From the NCBI GenBank assembly GCA_012959595.1, contig DUCW01000194.1, positions 3,392-8,432 on the forward strand: a stretch of DNA of 5,041 bases, in the 5' to 3' direction. Below, piece after piece: positions 1 to 5,041 of the stretch. The first letter of the stretch is position 1, and every line of letters starts with the position of its first letter. This DNA comes from Gemmatimonadota bacterium (GTDB taxonomy: Bacteria > Gemmatimonadota > Gemmatimonadetes > Longimicrobiales > Gaopeijiaceae). The notes beneath the pieces are model-generated. The model saw only the letters and a list, made by a program, of their open reading frames with translations. It had not been told where the DNA came from and made no database searches. The position numbers and the translations under genes were made by a program.

Positions 1-1538
1 GAGCACAGGCTCGCCAAGCTGTTCCTCAGATCAAGAATAACGTTGTTGAACAGGAAGCGATTGTTCGTGCGAATGAACCTATCACTTCGGATGGTTTGGA
101 GCGGTTAGAGGCATATGAAAATGAGCTTAGACGACTGGAAATACTAGAAGAGCCAGGATTGCAAGTACGTCTGGTTCTAGGTGCATTTCTCATGAGTTTG
201 ACCATAATTGGGATCTTTAGTGCGTTACTTCATTTCATTCGTCCAGCTATTTATGCGTCAATGCGCTCACTATTATTGTTGGCGAGTTTGATTCTCGTTT
301 ATTTTTTAATTGCTAGAGTGGCGGGCACTTATGGATTGCCTGAATTATTACCGATAACTTTTGTCATTCTCCCCGTCGCAGTGCTTTGGGATTCCAGATT
401 TGCGTTACTCTTGGGGTTTGTTATGACTTTCCTGACCGTCGCTCAATCTCCTTTCTATGCTTCCTCACAGGTGCTTTTCTTGACGATGGTTGGTGCGGGC
501 TCGGCAGCTATGAGTGTACGAGTGGTTCGACGCAGAGCACAAACTTTGGTTTTTGCAACGGTAATTTCTTTAGGGTATGCTGTTGTGCTACTAGCACTGA
601 CCTTCTTGGAGCAGAAAACTCTGGGCGAGTTTATGACAGCTACCATGTGGACTACGCTCAATGCATTCCTAAGTGCAATTCTAGCCATGGGCTGTGTCCC
701 TTGGTTTGAATGGTTTACAGGAATCACTACGGATCAAACGTTACTGGAGTGGGCAGATCCGAATAGACCTCTTCTGAGGCGTCTTTCCCTAGAAGCTCCG
801 GGAACTTATGCACATTCGGTCAACGCTGCTAATCTTGGGGAGCGGGCTGCAAACGCTATCGGAGCACGTGGCCTGTTGGTTCGAATAGGGATGTACTACC
901 ACGACGTGGGTAAGGTTATCAAGCCTCAATATTTTATAGAGAACCAACCAGAAGGGTTGAACCCTCACGATTCGTTACAGCCTAAATTGTCTGCAGAAAT
1001 TGTCAGAGAACATGTCACGGAAGGGGTTCGTTTAGCTAGAGAATCGAATTTGCCGAATGTCATTCAGGATTTCATTTCGCAACATCATGGTACCCAACTG
1101 ATTTCTATTTTTTACGCTCAGGCTAAAGAACAGATGAGTGAAGAAAAATTGACAAAAGAGGATTTCAGTTATCCTGGACCTAAACCAGAATCCAAAGAAA
1201 CCGCCATTGCGATGATGGCTGATTCCATTGAGTCAGCAACCAGGGTTTTACAGGAACCGAATCCAGAACGTTTAAGAAAACTTGTGGATGAATTAATCAA
1301 AGGAAAACAGGAAGCTGGACAGTTGGATGAGTGCCCCTTGACCCTATCCGAAATAACTGTTCTGAAAGGAGTTTTCGCCAATTCCTTGTCCAGCATACAC
1401 CATAAGCGAATAGACTATCCTAGCAGTAAACATCTTACCGAGGCACCGAAACAAAGGGAACAATCAGCATCAACGGAAGTCCAGAATGAGGAGCAGATAG
1501 AGATACAAGATATGAACCAGGAGTTTGAAGAAATTTGA
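1..1538 (+). CDS. PgpH/YqfF-type 7TM-HD phosphodiesterase (5' partial)
   Basis: This is probably an integral-membrane phosphodiesterase that hydrolyses cyclic di-AMP in the cytoplasm; the substrate is inferred from Listeria PgpH, not visible here. The frame is open from base 3 with no stop, and the first residues (IVRANEPIT, bases 60-86) match the end of the extracellular 7TMR-HDED domain, so the gene starts upstream of the window and the TTG at 96 is not its start. About 511 residues are visible. Seven hydrophobic segments lie between about 165 and 710. The HD domain follows: His at 813-815, the YHDVGK motif with His-Asp at 900-905, IENQ plus NPHD near 939-971, His-His-Gly at 1083-1091 and a downstream Asp at 1221-1223, so the metal-binding set looks complete. 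A polar tail of about 45 residues, rich in Glu and Gln, ends the protein. The stop overlaps the ybeY start by 4 nt. By analogy phoH may lie upstream. Confidence 0.93.
   Translation, partial: AQARQAVPQIKNNVVEQEAIVRANEPITSDGLERLEAYENELRRLEILEEPGLQVRLVLGAFLMSLTIIGIFSALLHFIRPAIYASMRSLLLLASLILVYFLIARVAGTYGLPELLPITFVILPVAVLWDSRFALLLGFVMTFLTVAQSPFYASSQVLFLTMVGAGSAAMSVRVVRRRAQTLVFATVISLGYAVVLLALTFLEQKTLGEFMTATMWTTLNAFLSAILAMGCVPWFEWFTGITTDQTLLEWADPNRPLLRRLSLEAPGTYAHSVNAANLGERAANAIGARGLLVRIGMYYHDVGKVIKPQYFIENQPEGLNPHDSLQPKLSAEIVREHVTEGVRLARESNLPNVIQDFISQHHGTQLISIFYAQAKEQMSEEKLTKEDFSYPGPKPESKETAIAMMADSIESATRVLQEPNPERLRKLVDELIKGKQEAGQLDECPLTLSEITVLKGVFANSLSSIHHKRIDYPSSKHLTEAPKQREQSASTEVQNEEQIEIQDMNQEFEEI
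1519..1523 (+). promoter_or_regulatory. Ribosome binding site of ybeY
   Basis: AGGAG sits 11 nt before the TTG at 1535, inside the last codons of the upstream phosphodiesterase gene. It supports the TTG as the ybeY start even though that codon overlaps the upstream stop (TTGA). The spacing is slightly long, so initiation may rely partly on ribosomes terminating on the upstream gene. Confidence 0.55.
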
Positions 1539-1972
1539 AGATTCGGTTATCCGTGACAGAATTCGAGAAGGAAGTAGAAGAACTTCTAGAGCAGGCCGTC
1601 GCCTCGGTGTGTTCCAAATTAGGGGTCAGAGATGGAGAAATTTCGGTAACACTGCTTGGAGATCACGAAATACAAGAATTGAACTTATCTTACCTGAGTG
1701 TTGACTCTCCGACAGATGTGATAGCTTTCTCCCTTCATGGTCCGGAGGAAGCCGTGGTGGGCGACATATATATAGGGTATCAACGAGCTATGATAGAAGC
1801 TGTGGAAAGAGAAATCCCTATTGAAGTGGAACTTGTTCGTTTGGTGATTCATGGTACTCTTCATGTGCTGGGACACGATCACCCAGACACAAATGAACGG
1901 TATAGAAGTGACATGTTTCTGCTTCAAGAAAGTCTGGTAAAAGAACTGATTAATAGAAGATATTCTGGTTAG
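1535..1972 (+). CDS. ybeY: Endoribonuclease YbeY (rRNA maturation factor)
   Basis: YbeY is a single-domain, zinc-dependent cytoplasmic endoribonuclease needed for 16S rRNA 3'-end maturation and 70S quality control in bacteria where it was studied. The 145-residue product has the usual length. The zinc site HGTLHVLGHDH is complete, with His106, His110 and His116 in the canonical 4/6 spacing. Upstream are the family signatures TDVIAF (residues 60-65) and GDIYI (76-80). The Arg that follows Tyr in many YbeY proteins (Arg59 of E. coli) is Leu54 here; as I recall, the same change occurs in Bacteroidota-type YbeY, so it need not mean loss of function. The start is TTG, chosen because the MKIRLSV beginning fits the family and no other in-frame start lies nearby. 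It overlaps the preceding stop in TTGA, so translational coupling is likely. The next gene, mgtE, begins 20 nt after the stop. Confidence 0.96.
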   Translation: MKIRLSVTEFEKEVEELLEQAVASVCSKLGVRDGEISVTLLGDHEIQELNLSYLSVDSPTDVIAFSLHGPEEAVVGDIYIGYQRAMIEAVEREIPIEVELVRLVIHGTLHVLGHDHPDTNERYRSDMFLLQESLVKELINRRYSG

Positions 1973-1984
1973 TTCGACGGAAAT

Positions 1985-1989
1985 GGTGA
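1985..1989 (+). promoter_or_regulatory. Ribosome binding site of mgtE
   Basis: GGTGA, complementary to the 3' part of the anti-Shine-Dalgarno sequence, lies 3 nt before the ATG at 1993 and supports that start. A second ATG at 2011 is preceded by a weaker GGAAAAG at 1996-2002, so initiation six codons later cannot be excluded. Confidence 0.4.
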
Positions 1990-1992
1990 TTC

Positions 1993-3369
1993 ATGGAAAA
2001 GATTAAAACCATGCAAAAGCGAGATTCCACTTCAGTAAGAGAGCGTCTTTCTGGTTTGGTAGAGGCCAGCGATGTAGTTGCATTGGAGTCTCTCCTAGAG
2101 GATTTTCATCCATCCGATGTAGCCGACGTGATCGAGGCTTTAGATTGCGAAATGGGAGTAAAACTTCTGAGGGCTCTCCCAGCTAGACTGGCATCCGAAA
2201 CTTTGGCGGAAATTGAAGAAGGAGAGGCACGTTCTCAACTGTTTTCTTCTTTGGACCCTGAAGAAGCTGCTGGCTTGTTGAGGAAAATTTCTGACGATGA
2301 TGCTGCGGATCTAGTTGGAGAATTATCTTCTCATTACCGAGACAAAGTTCTGGCCGAAATGTCCAATCAAAAGGCCATTGAGATTAAGGGCCTGTTGAAA
2401 TATGGAGAAGATACTGCTGGGGGTATCATGACTACTTCTTTGGTTTCAGTATTGGGAGCTGTTACAGCAGGAGAGGCGATTGAAATCATCCGAAATAAAG
2501 GAAGAGAAGTTGAAGATTTTTATACTGTTTTCGTTGTCGACAGCCAGAATTGTTTGTTGGGAACTGTTCCATTAGATGATTTGCTTGTTGCAGATGTGGA
2601 CGAGTCGGTTGAAAATATTGTAGAACCCGTAGTAGCCTCAGTCTTGCCAGACTCCGATCAAGAAGATGTTGGCCATCTCATCTCCCGGTACAATCTAGCA
2701 TCAATACCAGTGGTGACTGGTGATGGAGTTCTATTAGGGAGAATCACTTTTGATGATGTGATAGATGTTATAGAGTCTGAAACGACTGAAGACCTCTTCC
2801 TTTTCTCAGGGCTGTCAGATGATGAAGATATAAAGGGAAGTCCTTTGGATGCTGTTCAGGCGAGGCTCCCTTGGCTCTTTCTCAACACGATGACAGCTAG
2901 CTTAGCAGCAGCTGTTGTTTGGTGGTTCAGAGATGAAATTGCATCGGCCACATTGTTGGCTGTAGTGATGCCGGTGGTGGCCGGATTAGGAGGAAATGCA
3001 GGGCAACAGGCACTAGCAGTTACTGTTAGGAGCTTAGCAACTGGATCAGGACCATTAGAAACAACAGAACCTCGGGTTCGCAAGGAACTTTTGGTAGCAT
3101 TTGTGAATGGTGCAGCTATCGCCGTGGTGGTGTCCACAGCAGCCACTGTTTTGGCTATCAATATGGGGGTTAGTGTGCGGTTGGGAGTTGTAGTCCTGTT
3201 GGCTATGTGGGGTAATATAGCCATGGCTGGCTTTGCTGGCTCCTTTATTCCAACGTTCTTAGAGAAACATGGGTATGATCCAGCTGTAGCATCCACTGTT
3301 TTCCTGACCGCGTTGACCGACTTGACCGGTTTCCTGCTTTTGTTAGGAATAGCCACCTTGATGCTCTAG
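1993..3369 (+). CDS. mgtE: Magnesium transporter MgtE
   Basis: MgtE is a homodimeric inner-membrane Mg2+ channel whose cytoplasmic domains sense intracellular Mg2+ and close the pore when it is plentiful. The product has 458 residues, normal for the family. In order it shows an acidic helical MgtE N domain (about 20-130, with HPSDVADVIEAL at 39-50 and DPEEAAGLL at 88-96), a link with YGEDTAGGIMTT (137-148), a CBS pair (about 148-262), a connecting plug-helix region ending in RLPWL (291-295), and five membrane segments between about 296 and 458. Pore signatures are present: MPVVAGLGGNAGQQA (326-340) and TALTDLTGF (439-447), whose Asp443 corresponds to the Mg2+-binding pore aspartate. Many Asp and Glu in the cytoplasmic part fit Mg2+ sensing. 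Only 20 nt separate it from ybeY, so there is no room for its own Mg2+ riboswitch; it is probably co-transcribed with ybeY. Confidence 0.96.
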   Translation: MEKIKTMQKRDSTSVRERLSGLVEASDVVALESLLEDFHPSDVADVIEALDCEMGVKLLRALPARLASETLAEIEEGEARSQLFSSLDPEEAAGLLRKISDDDAADLVGELSSHYRDKVLAEMSNQKAIEIKGLLKYGEDTAGGIMTTSLVSVLGAVTAGEAIEIIRNKGREVEDFYTVFVVDSQNCLLGTVPLDDLLVADVDESVENIVEPVVASVLPDSDQEDVGHLISRYNLASIPVVTGDGVLLGRITFDDVIDVIESETTEDLFLFSGLSDDEDIKGSPLDAVQARLPWLFLNTMTASLAAAVVWWFRDEIASATLLAVVMPVVAGLGGNAGQQALAVTVRSLATGSGPLETTEPRVRKELLVAFVNGAAIAVVVSTAATVLAINMGVSVRLGVVVLLAMWGNIAMAGFAGSFIPTFLEKHGYDPAVASTVFLTALTDLTGFLLLLGIATLML

Positions 3370-3382
3370 CCTCAACAGTGTG

Positions 3383-3400
3383 CAAGACACCAGGGTCTTG
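3383..3400 (+). repeat. Short inverted repeat after mgtE
   Basis: CAAGAC and GTCTTG form a perfect 6-bp stem with a 6-nt loop, 13 nt after the mgtE stop codon. There is no clear T-run after it, so it is a poor intrinsic terminator; it could be an mRNA 3'-end hairpin or chance. The rest of the 110-nt spacer up to the meaB start is AT-rich near 3435-3480, but I found no convincing -35/-10 pair with normal spacing. Confidence 0.3.
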
Positions 3401-3479
3401 TTGGCAGAACGAGTGGGGTTGGGTTCAAAGACGCTAATTATTATCGAAATATTATCTGGAAAGAATTATTGATAGTATA

Positions 3480-4455
3480 TTGGAAAATCTAGTTGAGAGT
3501 TTTAAGGCAGGGGAAAGGCTAGCGCTAGCCAGAACGATATCTCTGGTTGAAGATGAAAAATTGGCTATCGGTAAATTTCTCAAAGAAGTGTCTAGAGAGA
3601 GACCCCGTGCAGGTCGAATTGGGATAACCGGACCTCCTGGATCCGGGAAATCTACTTTGGTGTCAGCTCTAGCCCAGTTGTTCCGGGCTAGTGACGAACA
3701 GGTAGAGATTCTCTCCGTGGATCCCACTTCTCCTTTTTCTGGAGGAGCGTTATTGGGTGACAGGGTTCGTATGAATGATCTGTCAGGGGATCCGGGAGTT
3801 TTCATACGCTCGATCGCCAGTCGTGGATCTCAAGGGGGGATTGTCCGGCCATTCTGAGGACATCATAGAGCTAATGGATGCCTTTGGATTGACGAAGATA
3901 ATCGTGGAAACGGTCGGAGTCGGCCAAACGGAACTTGAGGTCGGTAACTTGGTTGACAGCGTTGTCGTTCTGTTAGTTCCAGAATCGGGAGATGGGGTTC
4001 AGATGATGAAAGCGGGACTCATGGAGATAGCAGACATTCTTACTGTCAATAAAGCTGACCGACCGGGTGCTGATCGTTTACTTGGCGACCTAGAAATGTC
4101 TTTGAACCTTGGCCTTAAAAACAACCAAACAAATGTAAATGGAGATGTCTGGAAAGTGCCAATCGTGAAGACAATTGCAATTTTTGGGGACGGTATCCAA
4201 GAGCTTTTTGGATCATTGGAAAAACACCACGATTTCTTGCAACAGTCGAACCAGTTGGAGATAATTCGGAGGGAAAGGATGACTAGGAGGGTCCGCCAAG
4301 AGGTGGCCAGTCAGGCGTGTAAATCTATTTGGAAAAATCCGGAAGTGATATCATTAATCGAGTCAGGTCTCTCGAGGATTGACTCTGGAGAAGCGACGGT
4401 GCATTCGGTGTCTAAAGCCATAGTTGCAATTTTTGGGGATCGCACAAAATTGTAA
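3480..4455 (+). CDS. meaB: MeaB/ArgK-family GTPase, split by a frameshift
   Basis: MeaB is a G3E-family GTPase chaperone that protects methylmalonyl-CoA mutase and gates loading of its adenosylcobalamin cofactor. The first frame (3480-3857) encodes the typical N-terminus with LVESFKAGERLALARTISLVE, the P-loop GPPGSGKST (residues 51-59) and DPTSPFSGGALLGDRVRM (81-98), then goes out of register and stops at 3855-3857. The second frame, open to the TAA at 4453-4455, continues with GGLSGHSEDIIELMDAFG, ETVGVGQTE and the G4 motif NKAD (4048-4059). Removing one G from the run at 3834-3839 joins the frames into about 324 residues, the normal family length. Unrepaired, the product would stop at 125 residues and lack the guanine-specificity motif. 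The start is the TTG at 3480; GGAAAG at 3458-3463 is 16 nt away, rather far, so the start is uncertain, but the frame is closed by a stop at 3435-3437. No mutase gene is in view. Confidence 0.88.
3834..3839 (+). other. Frameshift site in meaB: run of six G
   Basis: The codons read CAA GGG GGG ATT in the first frame, giving Q-G-G-I-V and a stop seven codons after the glutamine (3855-3857). With five G instead of six they read CAA GGG GGA TTG, giving Q-G-G-L-S, which matches the conserved family stretch RGxxGGL and leads into the intact second half. The change therefore behaves as a single inserted G in a homopolymer. A sequencing or consensus error is the simplest explanation; a true mutation or transcriptional slippage is possible. 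Confidence 0.85.
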
Positions 4456-4462
4456 ATTTGAC

Positions 4463-4475
4463 ACTGAGGATCAGT
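4463..4475 (+). repeat. Small hairpin after meaB
   Basis: ACTGA-GGA-TCAGT is a perfect 5-bp inverted repeat with a 3-nt loop, 7 nt after the meaB stop. No T-run follows, so it is not a standard terminator. It is the first of several inverted repeats in this convergent intergenic stretch. Confidence 0.35.
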
Positions 4476-4493
4476 AGAGCCCCAGGCCTAATT

Positions 4494-4510
4494 GTGAAAT
4501 TCATTTTCAC
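4494..4510. repeat. Inverted repeat GTGAAA / TTTCAC
   Basis: A perfect 6-bp stem closes a 5-nt loop (TTCAT). It lies between the two convergent transcription units, so it may fold on either strand. A flanking pair, GCCCCA at 4479-4484 and TGGGGC at 4542-4547, could enclose it and the next hairpin in a larger fold. Confidence 0.35.
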
Positions 4511-4515
4511 TCGGT

Positions 4516-4551
4516 AAGTGCAGGGGGCTTCGAACTGAAGTTGGGGCACTT
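4516..4551. repeat. Two-part hairpin AAGTGC / GCACTT
   Basis: AAGTGC at 4516-4521 pairs perfectly with GCACTT at 4546-4551. Inside, CTTC at 4528-4531 pairs with GAAG at 4537-4540 around the loop GAACT, and two G-T pairs can extend that inner stem; a G-rich internal loop separates the halves. On the minus strand it lies just after the T-rich end of the amidohydrolase remnant. It has no T-run of its own and is not a tRNA. Confidence 0.35.
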
Positions 4552-4575
4552 AAAAGAAACTAGAGAGTCTATTTC
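4551..4575 (-). terminator. Possible weak terminator after the amidohydrolase remnant
   Basis: On the minus strand GAAATAG (4575-4569, containing the TAG stop) can pair with CTAGTTTC (4563-4556) if one G is bulged out, around the loop ACTCT, followed by TTTTA (4555-4551). The stem is AT-rich and imperfect and the T-run short, so this is a tentative call. Confidence 0.3.
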
Positions 4576-4808
4576 AGATATCCGTATACAGGTTTTCCTG
4601 GATACACGTCAGCCACTAAGGAGCCTTCTTTTACCACAAAGATACCATTTACCATTACATAGTGGTAACCCTTGGAATATTGTTTTGCATCTAAGTAAGC
4701 TGCTCCAGAGCCTACTAAGTTCGGATCGAAGACAACAAGGTCAGCATCTGCACCAACTTGAACTCGTCCTTTGGTTTTCATCCCTGGTGTAAAGCCTTGC
4801 AACCTCGA
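4569..4808 (-). pseudogene. Amidohydrolase (D-aminoacylase-like) 3' remnant
   Basis: About 79 codons encode only the C-terminal end of an N-acyl-D-amino-acid deacylase-type amidohydrolase (Amidohydro_3-like). Recognisable pieces are RLQGFTPGMKTKG, then VQVGADADLVVFDPNLV, which belongs to the small beta-sandwich domain that follows the metal-dependent barrel, then YVMVNGIFVVKEG and a final PGKP. All metal ligands and the catalytic barrel of this family, normally some 400 residues further upstream, are missing. Upstream in the same frame is the TGA at 4811-4809, which is the stop of the M28 peptidase gene; homology to the amidohydrolase starts within a codon or two after it. The fragment is thus a truncated gene left by a deletion or rearrangement, or an assembly chimera. 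It has no internal stop or frameshift, so the event would be recent. A TTG at 4802-4800 could start a 77-residue peptide, but such a product would have no catalytic centre. Confidence 0.8.
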
Positions 4809-5041
4809 TCATTCTGGAAAACTTCTAGTGGCTGGTCGGCACTCGGGCCACTGTTGTCCCTGCGGGAGAACTCGCTGAGTAGACGGAACCCTGTTTGGGT
4901 CTTCTGAGGCAAGATAAGCCAGCATTGCAGCTAGCGTAGCGTTATTTCTCAAGTCATCAAAAACGATTTTGTCAAAAGTGTCTAGGTCAGTATGCCAAGT
5001 ATATTGTCGGTAATCTGGGTAATGAGACTGTAGTCTAAATC
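4809..5041 (-). CDS. M28-family zinc peptidase, C-terminal end (5' partial)
   Basis: The minus-strand frame from base 5039 down to the TGA at 4811-4809 gives 76 residues and runs off the right edge, so most of the gene is outside. The fragment begins RLQSHYPDYRQY, followed by TWHTDLDTFDKIVFDDL, which fits the region of M28 (Zn-dependent exopeptidase, aminopeptidase-like) proteins where a histidine near the C-terminus (here at 4994-4992) serves as the last metal ligand. Next come RNNATLAAMLAYLASEDP and the tail VLPQGQQWPECRPATRSFPE, which resembles exported M28 peptidases I remember from Gemmatimonadota-like bacteria. The family cleaves peptides in the periplasm or outside the cell; a signal peptide cannot be checked because the start is missing. 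The protein probably ends naturally at this stop, but the stop is followed at once, in the same frame, by an amidohydrolase fragment. Confidence 0.8.
   Translation of the reverse strand, partial: FRLQSHYPDYRQYTWHTDLDTFDKIVFDDLRNNATLAAMLAYLASEDPNRVPSTQRVLPQGQQWPECRPATRSFPE

Noticed and set aside
96..98. TTG at 96 as the start of the PgpH-like gene
   Set aside because: The frame stays open to the left edge and the residues before the TTG match the end of the family's extracellular domain, so the gene begins outside the window.
1973..1992. Mg2+ riboswitch (M-box) before mgtE
   Set aside because: The gap is only 20 nt, far too short for such an element.
2856..3356. Minus-strand open frame of 166 codons opposite mgtE
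   Set aside because: It lies wholly inside the membrane domain of mgtE, has a low-complexity Ala/Thr/Asn/Lys-rich product with no family features, and is a shadow of the plus-strand gene.
3452..3805. Minus-strand open frame opposite the first half of meaB
   Set aside because: It mirrors the conserved GTPase coding sequence and shows no recognisable domain.
3831..3842. Programmed ribosomal +1 frameshift in meaB
   Set aside because: There is no known +1 shift signal such as a rare-codon or stop-codon site at the join, and MeaB is normally made from one continuous frame; an indel in a homopolymer is simpler.
4477..4547. tRNA-like sequence with GGGGCTTCGAACTGAAG
   Set aside because: TTCGAAC resembles a T-loop, but the flanking bases do not form a 5-bp T-stem, and no D-arm or anticodon arm can be placed on either strand.
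4541..4792. Plus-strand open frame at the right end
   Set aside because: It is antisense to the recognisable amidohydrolase tail, and its product is Leu/Ser/Gln-rich without motifs.

Overview
The window carries six genes or gene remnants. Four read left to right and look like one co-directional run: the 3' part of a membrane HD-domain phosphodiesterase (PgpH/YqfF type), ybeY, mgtE and a GTPase gene of the MeaB/ArgK family. Two lie at the right edge on the minus strand: the 3' end of an M28-family zinc peptidase and, directly after its stop codon, the 3' end of a D-aminoacylase-like amidohydrolase. All functional calls come from motifs read by eye; no database search was possible.

The organism is a bacterium of moderate GC content that uses TTG starts freely. 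A PgpH homologue next to ybeY, an M28 peptidase ending in a WPECRPA-like tail, and a D-aminoacylase-type amidohydrolase recall Gemmatimonadota or another FCB-like environmental lineage. That placement is inference from remembered family resemblance and is weak. No mobile element, tRNA, rRNA or CRISPR array was seen.

Layout: 1-1538, PgpH-like gene, 5' end outside the window; 1535-1972, ybeY, overlapping it by 4 nt; 1993-3369, mgtE, 20 nt further on; 3370-3479, a 110-nt spacer with one short hairpin; 3480-4455, meaB, split by a one-base frameshift in a run of six G; 4456-4568, a convergent intergenic stretch rich in inverted repeats; 4569-4808 (minus), amidohydrolase remnant; 4809-5041 (minus), M28 peptidase C-terminus.

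The first three genes combine second-messenger turnover (probably c-di-AMP), rRNA maturation and Mg2+ uptake, a grouping reminiscent of phoH-ybeY-ybeX loci in which the Mg2+-related member here is MgtE. MeaB normally protects and loads B12-dependent methylmalonyl-CoA mutase, but no mutase gene lies in the window. The two points most worth checking are the meaB frameshift and the in-frame abutment of an amidohydrolase tail behind the peptidase stop codon. Neither amounts to a new biological system; both could be sequence or assembly errors.
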